From positions 1 through 35,529 of the forward strand of contig NZ_CAJYMB010000067.1 of NCBI RefSeq assembly GCF_913775985.1: a DNA stretch of 35,529 nucleotides. The letters are read 5' to 3'. Source of the stretch: an uncultured Pluralibacter sp. (lineage in GTDB: Bacteria; Pseudomonadota; Gammaproteobacteria; Enterobacterales; Enterobacteriaceae). This document shows, one piece after another, positions 19,913 through 29,500 of the stretch; the stretch's first letter is position 1; each line of letters starts with the position of its first letter. The position numbers were made by a program, and so were the translations under genes. Below the pieces are notes generated by a model. That model searched no databases. It was given only the letters and a program-made list of their open reading frames with translations, and was not told where the DNA came from.

Positions 19913-20153
19913 TAATTCACCAGGAGGTTGACGTAATCTTACGCTAATAGATTACAATAATTAAGATTATCTGTGGTTTATCTGCGCAATATATTTGTTA
20001 ATATTCTTAATAGTTGCGTTTAATTAGTATTTAAATCTGATTTATATCTATTGTGATAGTTTTTTATGCTAACCTATTGTTGCAATGTTTTTATCACCTA
20101 TTGGACCCATCTCAAAATAATCGGGTCAGCTTAATAATAATAGCAAAGTTCAG

Positions 20154-20173
20154 GACGTCTAATATTTAGCGTC
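20154..20173. promoter_or_regulatory. operator-like inverted repeat 1 (ACGCTAA family)
   Basis: GACGTCTAATATTTAGCGTC has arms GACG(T)CTAA and TTAG-CGTC, imperfect on the left by one extra T. Its right arm is the same as in the repeat 45 bases downstream. Confidence 0.5.
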
Positions 20174-20200
20174 AATGTGTGATATATGTTTAATGTAATG

Positions 20201-20217
20201 ACGCTAATGTTTAGCGT
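20201..20217. promoter_or_regulatory. operator-like inverted repeat 2 (ACGCTAA family)
   Basis: ACGCTAATGTTTAGCGT is a perfect 7+3+7 inverted repeat, the size of a dimeric repressor site. Both repeats are followed by a TGTGAT-like string. The regulator is unknown. Confidence 0.55.
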
Positions 20218-20540
20218 TTGTGATTAAAAAGTATGGAGCTGCGCTAAGAATCATACCTCACGATTAAAGGCGGTGCTGCGGCCGCAGGCGTGTATCGCCA
20301 GCAGCGGCGAGCGATGCGCTTAAAGAATCGGCAAATTTTGTGACCTTCATCGCTGGGATTCGTTCAGCAGCATGAAAAAAGGCCTCTGCAAGGCGTTGTT
20401 TTTGTGTATCTGCACATAGTGTATTTAATTTGCGCGCCATAAAATGGCTAACGTCGAACAAAACAATAATGCCCTGACGCTTTAAAGATAATTTCCGTTA
20501 AATAATAAATTTTGTTGATCACTATTTGTGAGGTCTGAAT

Positions 20541-21854
20541 ATGCATCCGATAGAACCCCTGGCGTGGTACGGGGCCCTCAGCGGTCTTTTTATTGCCATT
20601 ATTTTAATATTAAGAAAAATTAACCCAGTCTACGCCTTATTTCTCGGCGCAATTATTGGCGCATTAATTGGCGGTGGCAATTTAGAGCAAACGGTCGGGA
20701 TGCTCACCGCCGGAACCCAGAGCGTGATGGGCACCGTGATCCGCGTACTGGCGGCGGGCGTGCTGGCCGGCGTGATGATGGAGTCCGGCGCGGCGGAAAC
20801 TATCGCCCAGGCCATCGTGCGCAGAATGGGAGAGAGCAAAGCAATATTAGCCCTGGCGCTGGCGACTATGATTATTACCGCGGTGGGCGTATTTATTCCG
20901 GTAGCGGTATTAATTGTCGCTCCCATTGCGCTGTCGGTCGGGAATAAAATGGGAATTTCTAAACTGGCGCTGCTGCTGGCGCTGTCCGGCGGCGGCAAGG
21001 CCGGCAATATTATTTCCCCTAACCCAAACGCCATTGCCGCTGCTAACGGCTTTCATATTAATCTCAGCGACGTGATGATCGCCGGCTTTATTCCGGCGGT
21101 GTGTGGCTTAATCATGACCATTGTGGTGGCCTCGCTGCTTAAAAATAAAGGCGTGATGGTCAGCGACGGCGAGGCCGCCGCGGCCTACGGCGCGCAAAGT
21201 GACGCCGCTGACAAGTCCGCGCCCACGCTGGGCAAAGCAATCGTTGCGCCGGTAGTCGCGGTAGTGCTGCTGATGATTAATCCGCTGGGCTCCATTTTCC
21301 ACATCGGCGCGCTGTCAACTTTCAAGCTCGACGCGCTGTACGTGCTGCCGGTTGCCGGGATTATCGGGCTGGTGGCGATGGGGCAAAAAGAGAAGATTGT
21401 TGCCTATACTGCCTCAGGGATGGCGAAAATGACCGCCACCGTGCTGATCCTTATTGGCGCAGGTGCCATTGCCGGGCTGATTGCCGCCTCGAACTTGTCG
21501 GAGGAGGTCGTGATGCTGATTAATGATATCGGCATCTCGGGCACCTTCCTCGCGCCTATCTCCGGGATTTTGATGGCGGCAGCCACGGCGTCCACCTCTA
21601 CCGGGGTTATCCTTGCTACCAGCACCTTCGGCAGCGCTATCTCCCACGTCGGGCTGGCCCCGGTAGCTTCTGCGGTGATGGTGCATACCGGGGCGACGGT
21701 GATTGATTCCCTGCCGCAGGGCAACTATTTCCACGTTACCGCCCAGAGCATGAACATGAGTATCAAGGAGCGTCTGGGGCTGCTGCCCTACGAAGCCATT
21801 GTTGGCGGTACGATGACGATTGTTGCCACCGTGCTTTACGGCTTTATTTTCTGA
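20541..21854 (+). CDS. GntP-family permease (gluconate/organic acid : H+ symporter)
   Basis: A 437-residue polytopic inner-membrane transporter with about 12 hydrophobic segments. Family signatures include NPVYALFLGAIIGALIGGG near the N-terminus, MMESGAAETIAQAIV, the GGKAGNIISPNPNAIAAA loop and VHTGATVIDSLPQG near the C-terminus; all are typical of GntP/GntT/DsdX proteins. The substrate cannot be read from the sequence. Because the next gene, 16 bases away, is a glycerate kinase, glycerate or a related hydroxy acid is the most likely cargo (inference). The ATG at 20541 is preceded by GTGAGGTCTGAAT, a good ribosome site. Confidence 0.88.
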   Translation: MHPIEPLAWYGALSGLFIAIILILRKINPVYALFLGAIIGALIGGGNLEQTVGMLTAGTQSVMGTVIRVLAAGVLAGVMMESGAAETIAQAIVRRMGESKAILALALATMIITAVGVFIPVAVLIVAPIALSVGNKMGISKLALLLALSGGGKAGNIISPNPNAIAAANGFHINLSDVMIAGFIPAVCGLIMTIVVASLLKNKGVMVSDGEAAAAYGAQSDAADKSAPTLGKAIVAPVVAVVLLMINPLGSIFHIGALSTFKLDALYVLPVAGIIGLVAMGQKEKIVAYTASGMAKMTATVLILIGAGAIAGLIAASNLSEEVVMLINDIGISGTFLAPISGILMAAATASTSTGVILATSTFGSAISHVGLAPVASAVMVHTGATVIDSLPQGNYFHVTAQSMNMSIKERLGLLPYEAIVGGTMTIVATVLYGFIF

Positions 21855-21870
21855 ATTAAGGGAAGCCACG

Positions 21871-23016
21871 ATGAAAAACATGACCTTTGTATTAGCGCCT
21901 GACTCCTTTAAAGAGAGCATGACGGCAAAAGAAGTTTGCTGTGCGATGGAGAAGGGCTTCCGCCAGGTCTTCCCGCAGGCCGATTTTATTCACGTGCCGA
22001 TGGCCGACGGCGGCGAAGGCACTATGCAGTCGCTGATTGACGCCACCCGGGGCACGGTTTATACGCTGACGGTGACCGGGCCGCTGGGCGCGCCGGTGCA
22101 GGCGAGCTACGGCATCATGGGCGACGGCGAGGTGGCGGTGATTGAAATGGCCTCCGCCAGCGGTATTCACTTTGTTAACGCCCGGACTAAAAATCCGCTG
22201 CTGACCACCACCTACGGCACCGGGGAGCTGATCCTCGCCTGCCTCGATAAAGGTATCCGCAAGATTATTCTCGGCATTGGCGGCAGCGCCACCAACGACG
22301 GCGGGGCAGGCATGGCCCAGGCGCTGGGAGCGCGCTTTTTTGATGCCAACGACCAGCCGCTGGCCCCGGGCGGCGGCGCGCTGGAACACCTGCGGCGAAT
22401 TGATATCACCGGGCTGGACCCGCGCCTCTCCGGCGTGGACATTCAGGTGGCCTGTGACGTCACTAACCCGCTGTGCGGCGAGTTTGGCGCGTCGGCGGTT
22501 TTCGGCCCGCAAAAGGGTGCGACGCCGGAGATGGTCAGGCGGCTGGACGCCGGGCTGGCCCACTATGCGGACGTAATTCGCGACCAGCTGGATAAAGAGG
22601 TGGCTACCCAGCCCGGCGCGGGCGCGGCGGGCGGCCTCGGCGCCGGGCTGATGGCCTTTACCCACTGCACGCTGCGCAAGGGCATTGATATCGTGCTGGA
22701 GTTCAGCGGGCTTGCCGACAAGCTTGTGGGGGCCGATTTCTGCATTACCGGCGAGGGGCGCATTGACGCCCAGACCCAGTTTGGCAAGACGCCCTACGGT
22801 GTCGCTCGCGCCGCTAAAGCGCTCGGGGTGCCGGTAATCGCGGTTTCCGGTTGCGTCGGCGAAGGTATCGAGTCGCTGTACGACATCGGCATCGACGCGG
22901 TGTTCGGCATTATTCCCCGGGCGGACAGCATCGACGCGCTGCTCCAGGAAGGCCCGGACAACATGGCGATTGCCTGCGAAAACATTGGTCGCCTGCTGCG
23001 CATCGCCAGGCCATAA
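21871..23016 (+). CDS. glycerate kinase (type I, GarK/GlxK family)
   Basis: A 381-residue kinase, the usual length for GarK/GlxK, which phosphorylates D-glycerate with ATP to a phosphoglycerate that enters lower glycolysis. Visible motifs: FVLAPDSFKESMTAKE at the N-terminus, MADGGEGTMQSLI, IGGSATNDGGAGMAQALG, GPQKGATPEMV, and the late ITGEGRIDAQTQ. The frame is open 51 bases upstream, inside the permease gene; the ATG at 21871 (MKNMTFVLAPDSFK) follows AAGGGAAGCC and gives the family length. It forms a unit with the permease before it and the regulator after it. I cannot tell GarK from GlxK orthology, so no symbol is given. Confidence 0.93.
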   Translation: MKNMTFVLAPDSFKESMTAKEVCCAMEKGFRQVFPQADFIHVPMADGGEGTMQSLIDATRGTVYTLTVTGPLGAPVQASYGIMGDGEVAVIEMASASGIHFVNARTKNPLLTTTYGTGELILACLDKGIRKIILGIGGSATNDGGAGMAQALGARFFDANDQPLAPGGGALEHLRRIDITGLDPRLSGVDIQVACDVTNPLCGEFGASAVFGPQKGATPEMVRRLDAGLAHYADVIRDQLDKEVATQPGAGAAGGLGAGLMAFTHCTLRKGIDIVLEFSGLADKLVGADFCITGEGRIDAQTQFGKTPYGVARAAKALGVPVIAVSGCVGEGIESLYDIGIDAVFGIIPRADSIDALLQEGPDNMAIACENIGRLLRIARP

Positions 23017-23082
23017 TCGGTAACCTGTACGCTGTCCCGCCGCACGCGGGGCAGTACCGCGCCGCCGAATAATGGACTTGTA

Positions 23083-24237
23083 ATGAAGGATTATAGTTTT
23101 GACACCCGGCTCGCCCACGCCATCGTGGAGCGGGCGATGCAGATCATCCACTGCAACATCAACGTGATGGATTCGAAAGGCTGCATTATCGGCAGCGGCG
23201 ATCCCCGGCGCATCGGCGAAATTCACGAAGGCGCGCTGCTGGCGCTGGCCCAGCAGCGCGTGGTCTCTATCGACAGCGCGTCGATGCACACCCTTCAGGG
23301 CGTCAAGCCCGGCCTCAATTTTCCCCTGCACCTGAATAACTGCATCGTCGGCGTAGTTGGCCTGACCGGCGATCCCGAGGCGCTTTCCCAGCTCGGCGAG
23401 CTGGTGTGCGCGATGGCCGAAATGATGCTGGAGCAGTCGCACCTCCAGCAGCTGCTGGCGCACAACAGCCGCCTGCGGGAGGAGCTGGTGCTGAGCATGG
23501 TGCGCAGCGAAAGCTATTCTGCTTCGACCCTGGAGTGGAGCCAGCGGCTCGGTGTCGATCTTACGCTGCCGCGGGTGGCGATTGTGGTTGAACTCGACAG
23601 CGGCCAGCTCGGGGTTAATACCGCCATGAGCGAGCTGCGCCAGCTTCAGTCCCTGCTGATTGAAGAGGGCAAAGACGACCTGATGGCGATCGTCTCTCTC
23701 ACCGAGCTGGTGGTGCTCAAACCCGCCAGCCTGCGGGGCGGGCGCTGGGCGCTTGCGGAGCAGAAGCGCCGCACGGAACGCCTGTATCAGCGCCTCGGGC
23801 AGGAGAGCCATCTGCGGCTGCACCTGGCGCTGGGTAACTTCTTCCCCGGTGAGGGCGGGGTGATGCGCTCCTATCAGACCGCCAGAACCACCATCAAGGT
23901 CGGTAAACAGCGGATGCCCGACATGCGCTGCTACTACTATCAGGACATCAAGCTGCCGGTGCTGCTGGACAGCCTGCGCGCGGGCTGGCAGGCGGAAGAG
24001 CTGACCCGCCCGCTGGCGCAGCTTAAAGCCAGCGACGGAAACGGCATCTTCAGGAAAACGCTGCGGGCGTGGTTCAGCCACAATCAAAACGCAGCGGAGA
24101 CGGCTGCGGCGCTCTATATCCACAAGAACACCCTTGAGTATCGGCTTAAGCGGGTAGCGGAAATTACCGGGTTAAATCTGACAAATTTCGAAGACCGCTT
24201 TCTGCTGTACGCCGCCGCGCAGCTAGATGAAGAGTGA
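23083..24237 (+). CDS. CdaR-type transcriptional regulator (sugar diacid / glycerate responsive)
   Basis: A 384-residue regulator, nearly the length of E. coli CdaR (385). The N-terminal diacid_rec sensory domain (about 5-135) includes NINVMDSKGCIIGSGD and VVGLTGDPE; a central GGDEF-like segment follows; the C-terminal PucR-type helix-turn-helix contains AALYIHKNTLEYRLKRV. E. coli CdaR activates galactarate, glucarate and glycerate genes. Here the regulator is linked only to a permease and a glycerate kinase, with no diacid dehydratase genes nearby. It is probably a CdaR paralogue dedicated to this operon. The ATG at 23083 has only a weak ribosome site (GGACT). It is co-directional, with a 66-base gap after the kinase. 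Confidence 0.88.
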   Translation: MKDYSFDTRLAHAIVERAMQIIHCNINVMDSKGCIIGSGDPRRIGEIHEGALLALAQQRVVSIDSASMHTLQGVKPGLNFPLHLNNCIVGVVGLTGDPEALSQLGELVCAMAEMMLEQSHLQQLLAHNSRLREELVLSMVRSESYSASTLEWSQRLGVDLTLPRVAIVVELDSGQLGVNTAMSELRQLQSLLIEEGKDDLMAIVSLTELVVLKPASLRGGRWALAEQKRRTERLYQRLGQESHLRLHLALGNFFPGEGGVMRSYQTARTTIKVGKQRMPDMRCYYYQDIKLPVLLDSLRAGWQAEELTRPLAQLKASDGNGIFRKTLRAWFSHNQNAAETAAALYIHKNTLEYRLKRVAEITGLNLTNFEDRFLLYAAAQLDEE

Positions 24238-24853
24238 CGCAATGCATTACCCTGGCTCATTATTGGCACTCAGGTTTTCTAAGTGTTTATCGGTATTATC
24301 CTAAATAAAAAAGGGAATATCTCCGGCCCGCCGGCGGCCCTGTTTTTTAATTTGCGCTCTATATAATTGAAAGTTTATATAAATAACCGAAAAGAATAAC
24401 CTCGGGTAATGAGCGGCTGGCTGTATTTCTTTGCGGGATAATCGTTAACTGAAAATGTAACGTAAGTGATTAACGTAAAATATGTCTCGCAGGCTTAGGG
24501 TACTGCTGTTCCGGGTTGTGGTAAATGGTTGAAGCAATTGGTTTTTGTTTTAATTTATTGATTTTGTTTGTTTTTATTATTTTGGTATTATTTTCATGAA
24601 TGAGCCGCGATTCATTCAGACTCTTTGTGCTATTTTTCATGAATACAGCTGAGGGCCGATACTTCCCGTCTCTTTCCCGCATCCGATTCAGCAATCCTGG
24701 CGCTGTCTCCGCATTATTATTTTCCTTTTATTTCTGCGTCTTATTAAAACTCCCCGCGCGTAGCGCTTGACCTTTTATTTGAATGCATATATTTATCCGG
24801 GAAATAATAAACATTTCTTTACGTTTACCTACACTCAGACGGAGCTTTTAGCC
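24238..24853. other. AT-rich leader region of the two-partner secretion locus
   Basis: About 616 bases with long T-rich runs (24541-24595) in an otherwise GC-rich setting. It contains a terminator-like hairpin for the preceding operon, two copies of TTTTCATGAAT 43 bases apart (24591 and 24634), and the unrecognised promoter of the TpsB gene. Short frames here (for example minus 24470-24694) have composition typical of chance ORFs. Confidence 0.65.
24307..24348 (+). terminator. probable terminator after the CdaR-type gene
   Basis: The inner stem CCGG/CCGG, an outer GGG/CCC and flanking A6 and T6 runs form a stem ending in TTTTTT, about 70 bases after the stop. Confidence 0.55.
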
Positions 24854-26560
24854 TTGGCAAGGATCACGCGCGCCCGCTGGCGCCGCCATATCATCGTGGC
24901 GGGTATTTCAGTTATTTCCTGCGGTGCAGAAGCCGCACCCTTTATCGATCAGCAGCAGCAGCATATTCAGGCCCAGCAGTCGGCTAAAGAAGCGCAGCTT
25001 ACCCCTGAAGCGCCGGATATCACGCTCAATGACAAACCGCAGCCGGATGCCGACGGACCGTTCCCGCAGGAAACCCCCTGTTTCCCGATCCGCCGCGTGC
25101 AGCTCACCGGACGGGACGCGTTTCCGCACTGGTTTCCCGCCCAGCGCATTGCCGACGGCGCGGTAGGGCACTGCCTCGGAGTGAAAGGCATTAACCAGCT
25201 GATGAGCCGGCTGCAAAACCGGCTGGTGGATCGCGGCTGGGTAACCTCCCGGGTGCTGGTGCCGGAGCAGGATCTGAGCAGCGGTTCGCTGACCCTGGCG
25301 CTGGTGCCGGGCATGCTGCGCCATATTCGCTATGCGGACGGCGCCGACCAGCGCGCCCTGCTGTATACCTCGATTCCCGCCCGGGAGGGCAGGCTGCTGG
25401 ATCTGCGCGACATCGAGCAGGGGCTGGAGAACCAGCAGCGTCTGCCGACTGTGGAAAGCAGTATGGAAATTGTTCCCGGCGAGCAGCCCGGTGAAAGCGA
25501 TGTGGTCATCACCCGCCGCCAGAGCAAAATCTGGCGGGTCAATATGTAGGTGGATGACTCCGGCACCAAAAGTACCGGCCGCTATCAGGGCGGCGCCATG
25601 CTGGCGCTGGATAACCCGTTTGCGCTCAGCGATCTGCTGTATGTGTCCGCCAGCCACGATCTCGGCTTTGAAGGGCGCAAGCAGAGCAAAAATATCAGCG
25701 GCCACTACTCGCTGCCGCTCGGCTACTGGCTGTTTGAGGTCAACGCCGGCCAGTACAACTACGTGCAGAACGTTGCCGGCTACAGCGGCGATATTCGCTA
25801 CTCCGGCAAGAGCAAAAATCTCAACGTCGGCCTGAGCCGGGTTATCCAGCGCAACGCCACCGGTAAAACCACGCTGCGCAGCAGCGTGCAGGTGCGCGAG
25901 ATCCGCAACTACATCGACCGCACAGAAATTGAAGTGCAGCGTCGGCGCACCAGCGCCTGGCAGCTCGGCCTCGACCACCGCCACTATTTCGGCGACGTCA
26001 CCGTTGACGGCGGCGTCAGCTTCCAGCGCGGCACCCGCTGGTTCGGCGCGATGCCCGCCTACGAAGAGCAGTATGAGGACGGCTATGACGCTACCGAAAA
26101 GAGCAAAATTTTAACCTGGACCGCGGGGCTGAACTGGCCCTTCGCGCTGGGCAATCAGAACTTCCGCTACCAGATGAACTACCTGCGGCAGATGAGCACC
26201 ACGCCGCTCACCTCGCCGGATCAGCTGGCTATCGGCAACCGCTGGACGGTGCGCGGCTTCGACGGTGAGCGCACCCTCAGCGCCAGCCACGGCTGGTACG
26301 TGCAGAACACCCTTGCCTGGCGCACGCCGGTGCCGGAGCAGGAATTTTACCTCGGCGCCGACTACGGCGAAGTGGGGGGCCGCAGCGACGGCTCCACGCT
26401 GCTGGGCCGCCATCTGGCGGGCGGCGTGGCGGGGCTGCGGGGCAATATCTCCGCTATCGGCGCCAGCTACGACGCATTCAGCGGCATACCGCTTTCCAAA
26501 CCGCACGGGTTTAAAACCGACCCGGTGACCTTCGGCTTCAGCATCAGCTGGCAGTACTGA
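24854..26560 (+). pseudogene. TpsB transporter (CdiB/ShlB/FhaC family), interrupted by in-frame TAG
   Basis: An Omp85-family outer-membrane transporter that should export the TpsA protein encoded next. One frame runs from a TTG start at 24854 (GGAG upstream, then signal peptide RWRRHIIVAGISVISCGAEA) to TGA at 26560, broken only by TAG at 25547-25549. Before the stop: Q-rich helix, POTRA1 (CFPIRRVQLTG...LVPGMLRHI) and POTRA2 (LLDLRDIEQGLENQQRLPT). After it, starting VDDSGTKSTGRYQGG, the beta-barrel with the VRGFDGERTLSASHG loop-6 motif and terminal FGFSISWQY. No frameshift is seen. A single base change from a sense codon such as CAG or TGG would explain it. The frame is also open from a TTG at 24767, but that lacks a signal-peptide start. 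Inactive unless suppressed, or a sequencing error. Confidence 0.8.
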
Positions 26561-26575
26561 CTACAGGGATGAATC

Positions 26576-29500
26576 ATGAACAAACACTGTTATCGCATCA
26601 TTTTTAATCGCGCCCGCAGGATGCTGGTGGTGGTTTCCGAACTGGCCCGAGCCCGCGGCGGCGATACCGGGCGCGGCCCGGGCAGCAGCAGCACAGCCTG
26701 CGTGGCTTCTTTACGCCCGCTCACCCTCGCCCTGTGGCTGGCGGGAGGTATCGCCAGTGCCCCGGCGCTGGCGGACGGCATCGCGGCAGACCGCGGCGCG
26801 CCGGGCGGCCAGCAGCCGACCGTGATGCAGACCGGTAACGGCCTGCCGCAGATCAACATTCAGACTCCGAACAGCCAGGGGCTCTCCCATAACAAATACA
26901 GCCAGTTTGACGTCGGCGAGCGGGGCGCGATTTTAAACAACGGCCAGCACGCCAGTCAGACCCAGCTGGCGGGCCAGGTGGCGGGCAACCCGTGGCTGGC
27001 GAAGGGATCGGCAAAAGTTATTCTGAATGAAGTCAACAGCATGAACCCGAGCCAGCTGCGCGGGTTTATCGAAGTCGCCGGCAAGAAAGCCGATGTGATC
27101 ATCGCCAACCCGGCGGGGATCACCTGCAGCGGCTGCGGCTTTATCAACGCCGGGCGCAACACGCTGGCGGCGGGCCGGGTGCGGCTGGAAAATGGCCAGG
27201 TCGCGGGCTACGACATCGATCGCGGCCGCATCACTATCAGCGGCGGCGGCATGAACGGCACCGGCCAGGACTATACCCGCCTGATCGCCCGCGCCGTGGA
27301 CGTTAACGCCCGCCTGCAGGCCGGCGATCTGAAAATCACCACCGGACGCAACCAGACGGATGCCGACGGCAACGTGACTCAGGTGAAGGCCGACGATCCG
27401 CAGGGGCGGCCGCAGTTCGCGGTAGATACCGCCTCGCTGGGCGGCATGTACGCCAACCGCATTACCCTGGTGGGTACCGAGCGCGGCGTGGGCGTGCGCA
27501 ACGCCGGGGAAATCGGCGCGACCCAGGGCGGATTTACCCTCAACGCAGAAGGCAAGCTCACCAACAGCGGTACCCTCTATTCGCAGCAGGATCTGGCGCT
27601 TAAGACCGCCCAGCTCGATAACCAGGGCCATATTTCCACCGGCGGCAGCCTGCGAATTAATAACCAGGGCGATGCCACCAACAAAGGATCGCTGAGCGCC
27701 GAAGGGGATCTGCAGCTGGATACATCCGGCCGCCTGCACAGCCAGGCCGGATCGGCGCTGGTGGCGGGCGGCAATACCACCATCAACGCGCAGAGTCTCG
27801 AAGGGGACAGCGGCAGCGCCATGGGGGCCGGCATTGACGGCAATGGCCAGGCCACCCGCGGCGGCCAGCTGCGCGTGACCACCAGCGGACGGCTCGCCAG
27901 CCACGGCACGCACCTGACCCGCGACGGCTTTACCGCCTCCGGCAGCGAAGTGGATCTTTCCGGCAGCCAGACTCGCGCCGCCGCGGTAGCGGCAGTTGCC
28001 CGCGACGGCAGCCTCAACACCGACAGCGCGCTGATTGATGCGCAGCAGGCGAGCCTCAGCTCGGCACACGACTTCTCAAGCCGCGGCGGCGCCATTGCCG
28101 CCGACCGGCTGGACATCAGCGCCGCCGATAAAATTGACAACAGCGGCGGCTCGTTGATCTCCCGTGGCGCGCAGGGCTTTACCGTCAGCAGCAAAATCAT
28201 CGATAACAGCGGCGGCACCCTCGCCAGCGCCGGCGACCTGACCCTTAACAGCGAGAGCCTGCTGAATACCGGCGGCGAGCTGGGTTCCGACAGCGGTAAC
28301 GTTACCGTGCGCGGTGGCAACATCAGCGGCGCGCAGGGCAAAATGCTGGCGGGCAAGCAGCTCTCCGTGAGCGGCCAGCAGATCCTGATGGACGGCGGGC
28401 TGGCCCAGGGGCAGCAGCTGGATCTGCAGGCTGATTCACTTTCTATGCAGGGTGGCCACCTGCGCCAGACCGGGCAGGGCGCGACACAGATTAACGTCGC
28501 CAGTCACCTCAGCAGCCGCGAAGGGCTGATTGAGAGCGCGGGTGCGGTCAATCTGCACGCGGGCAGCCTCGACAATGCTAAAGGCCGCATTGCCAGCAAT
28601 GGAAGGCTGCAGCTGGAAAGCGGCGCGCTGGACAACAGCGGCGGCACGCTGGTTGCGCAGCAGGTTGACGCCCGCACCGGCGCGTTCACCAACCGCGAAG
28701 GCACCCTTGAGTCGCTCCAGGGCCTGAATCTTAGCGCTTCTTCGTTGGACAGCCAGCAGGGCTTTATCAGCGCCGACGGCGGGGATGCGGTGCTCAACGT
28801 CACCGGCGATATTAATAACCGCGGCGGTAACCTGCAGAGCGCCAAAAACCTGACGATTAACGGCGGCAGCCTGCAGAACCAGGACGGCAGAGTGCTGGCC
28901 GCGGGCGGTGCGCTGCAGGGCCACTTCAGCGGCGGCGTCGACAACGGCGGCGGCAAGCTGATTGCCCAGCAGCTGGCGCTGGAAGCAAAAGAACTCAACA
29001 ACGACAGCGGCGTCGTGAGCGCGACCTCGGCCGCCAGCACCCTGAACCTGGCGGGCCAGTTCAGCAACCGCGGCGGCACCCTTGAAAGCGCCGGGGGATT
29101 AACCCTCAACGCTGCCTCGCTGGACAACACCGGCGGGCGCGTCGCCACGCCGGGCAGCGCCAGCATTAACCTGCGTGGCGGTTCCCTGATTAACGCCAGT
29201 ACCGACGCTTCGGGGCTGGGGATCCTTTCCGGCCAGACCCTGACCCTGAACAGCGGACAGGTGAATAACCAGCACGGCAGCCTGCAGGCGCGCCAGCTCG
29301 ATTTGACCACCGGCGATGTCAATAACCAGGCGGGCTACCTGGGCGCCAGCGAAGGCCTGATCCTTAACGGCGGCGCGCTGGACAACACCGGCGGCCTGAT
29401 CAGCGCCGATACCGGCGCGGCGTCGCTGACCCTGTCCGGCGCGCTGTCTAACGCGCAGGGCACGCTGCAGAGCCAGCAGGCAATGACGTTAAAAGCCGCC

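Larger units (their letters stand above)
19913..20540. other. AT-rich divergent region nfrB / GntP permease
   Basis: This 628-base gap is far more AT-rich than the flanking genes, which suggests silencing by H-NS or recent acquisition. It holds two inverted repeats built on ACGCTAA (20154-20173 and 20201-20217) and a single copy of the half-site at 19941-19947. The left 200 bases must contain the nfrB promoter. A 65-codon TTG-started frame on the minus strand (20264-20461) was considered and not accepted. Confidence 0.7.

Noticed and set aside
20264-20461. 65-codon minus-strand frame in the nfrB-permease spacer (ARKLNTLCADTQKQRLAEAFF...)
   Set aside because: TTG start, no clear ribosome site, no family recognised. 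It may be a remnant, but the support is too weak to list as a gene.
21892-24123. 743-codon minus-strand frame opposite glycerate kinase and the CdaR-type gene
   Set aside because: It covers two well-supported genes on the other strand and shows no domain; it is a by-product of codon bias.
24470-24694. 74-codon minus-strand frame in the AT-rich leader before tpsB
   Set aside because: Lysine/asparagine/isoleucine-rich composition expected from random AT-rich DNA, no domain and no ribosome site.
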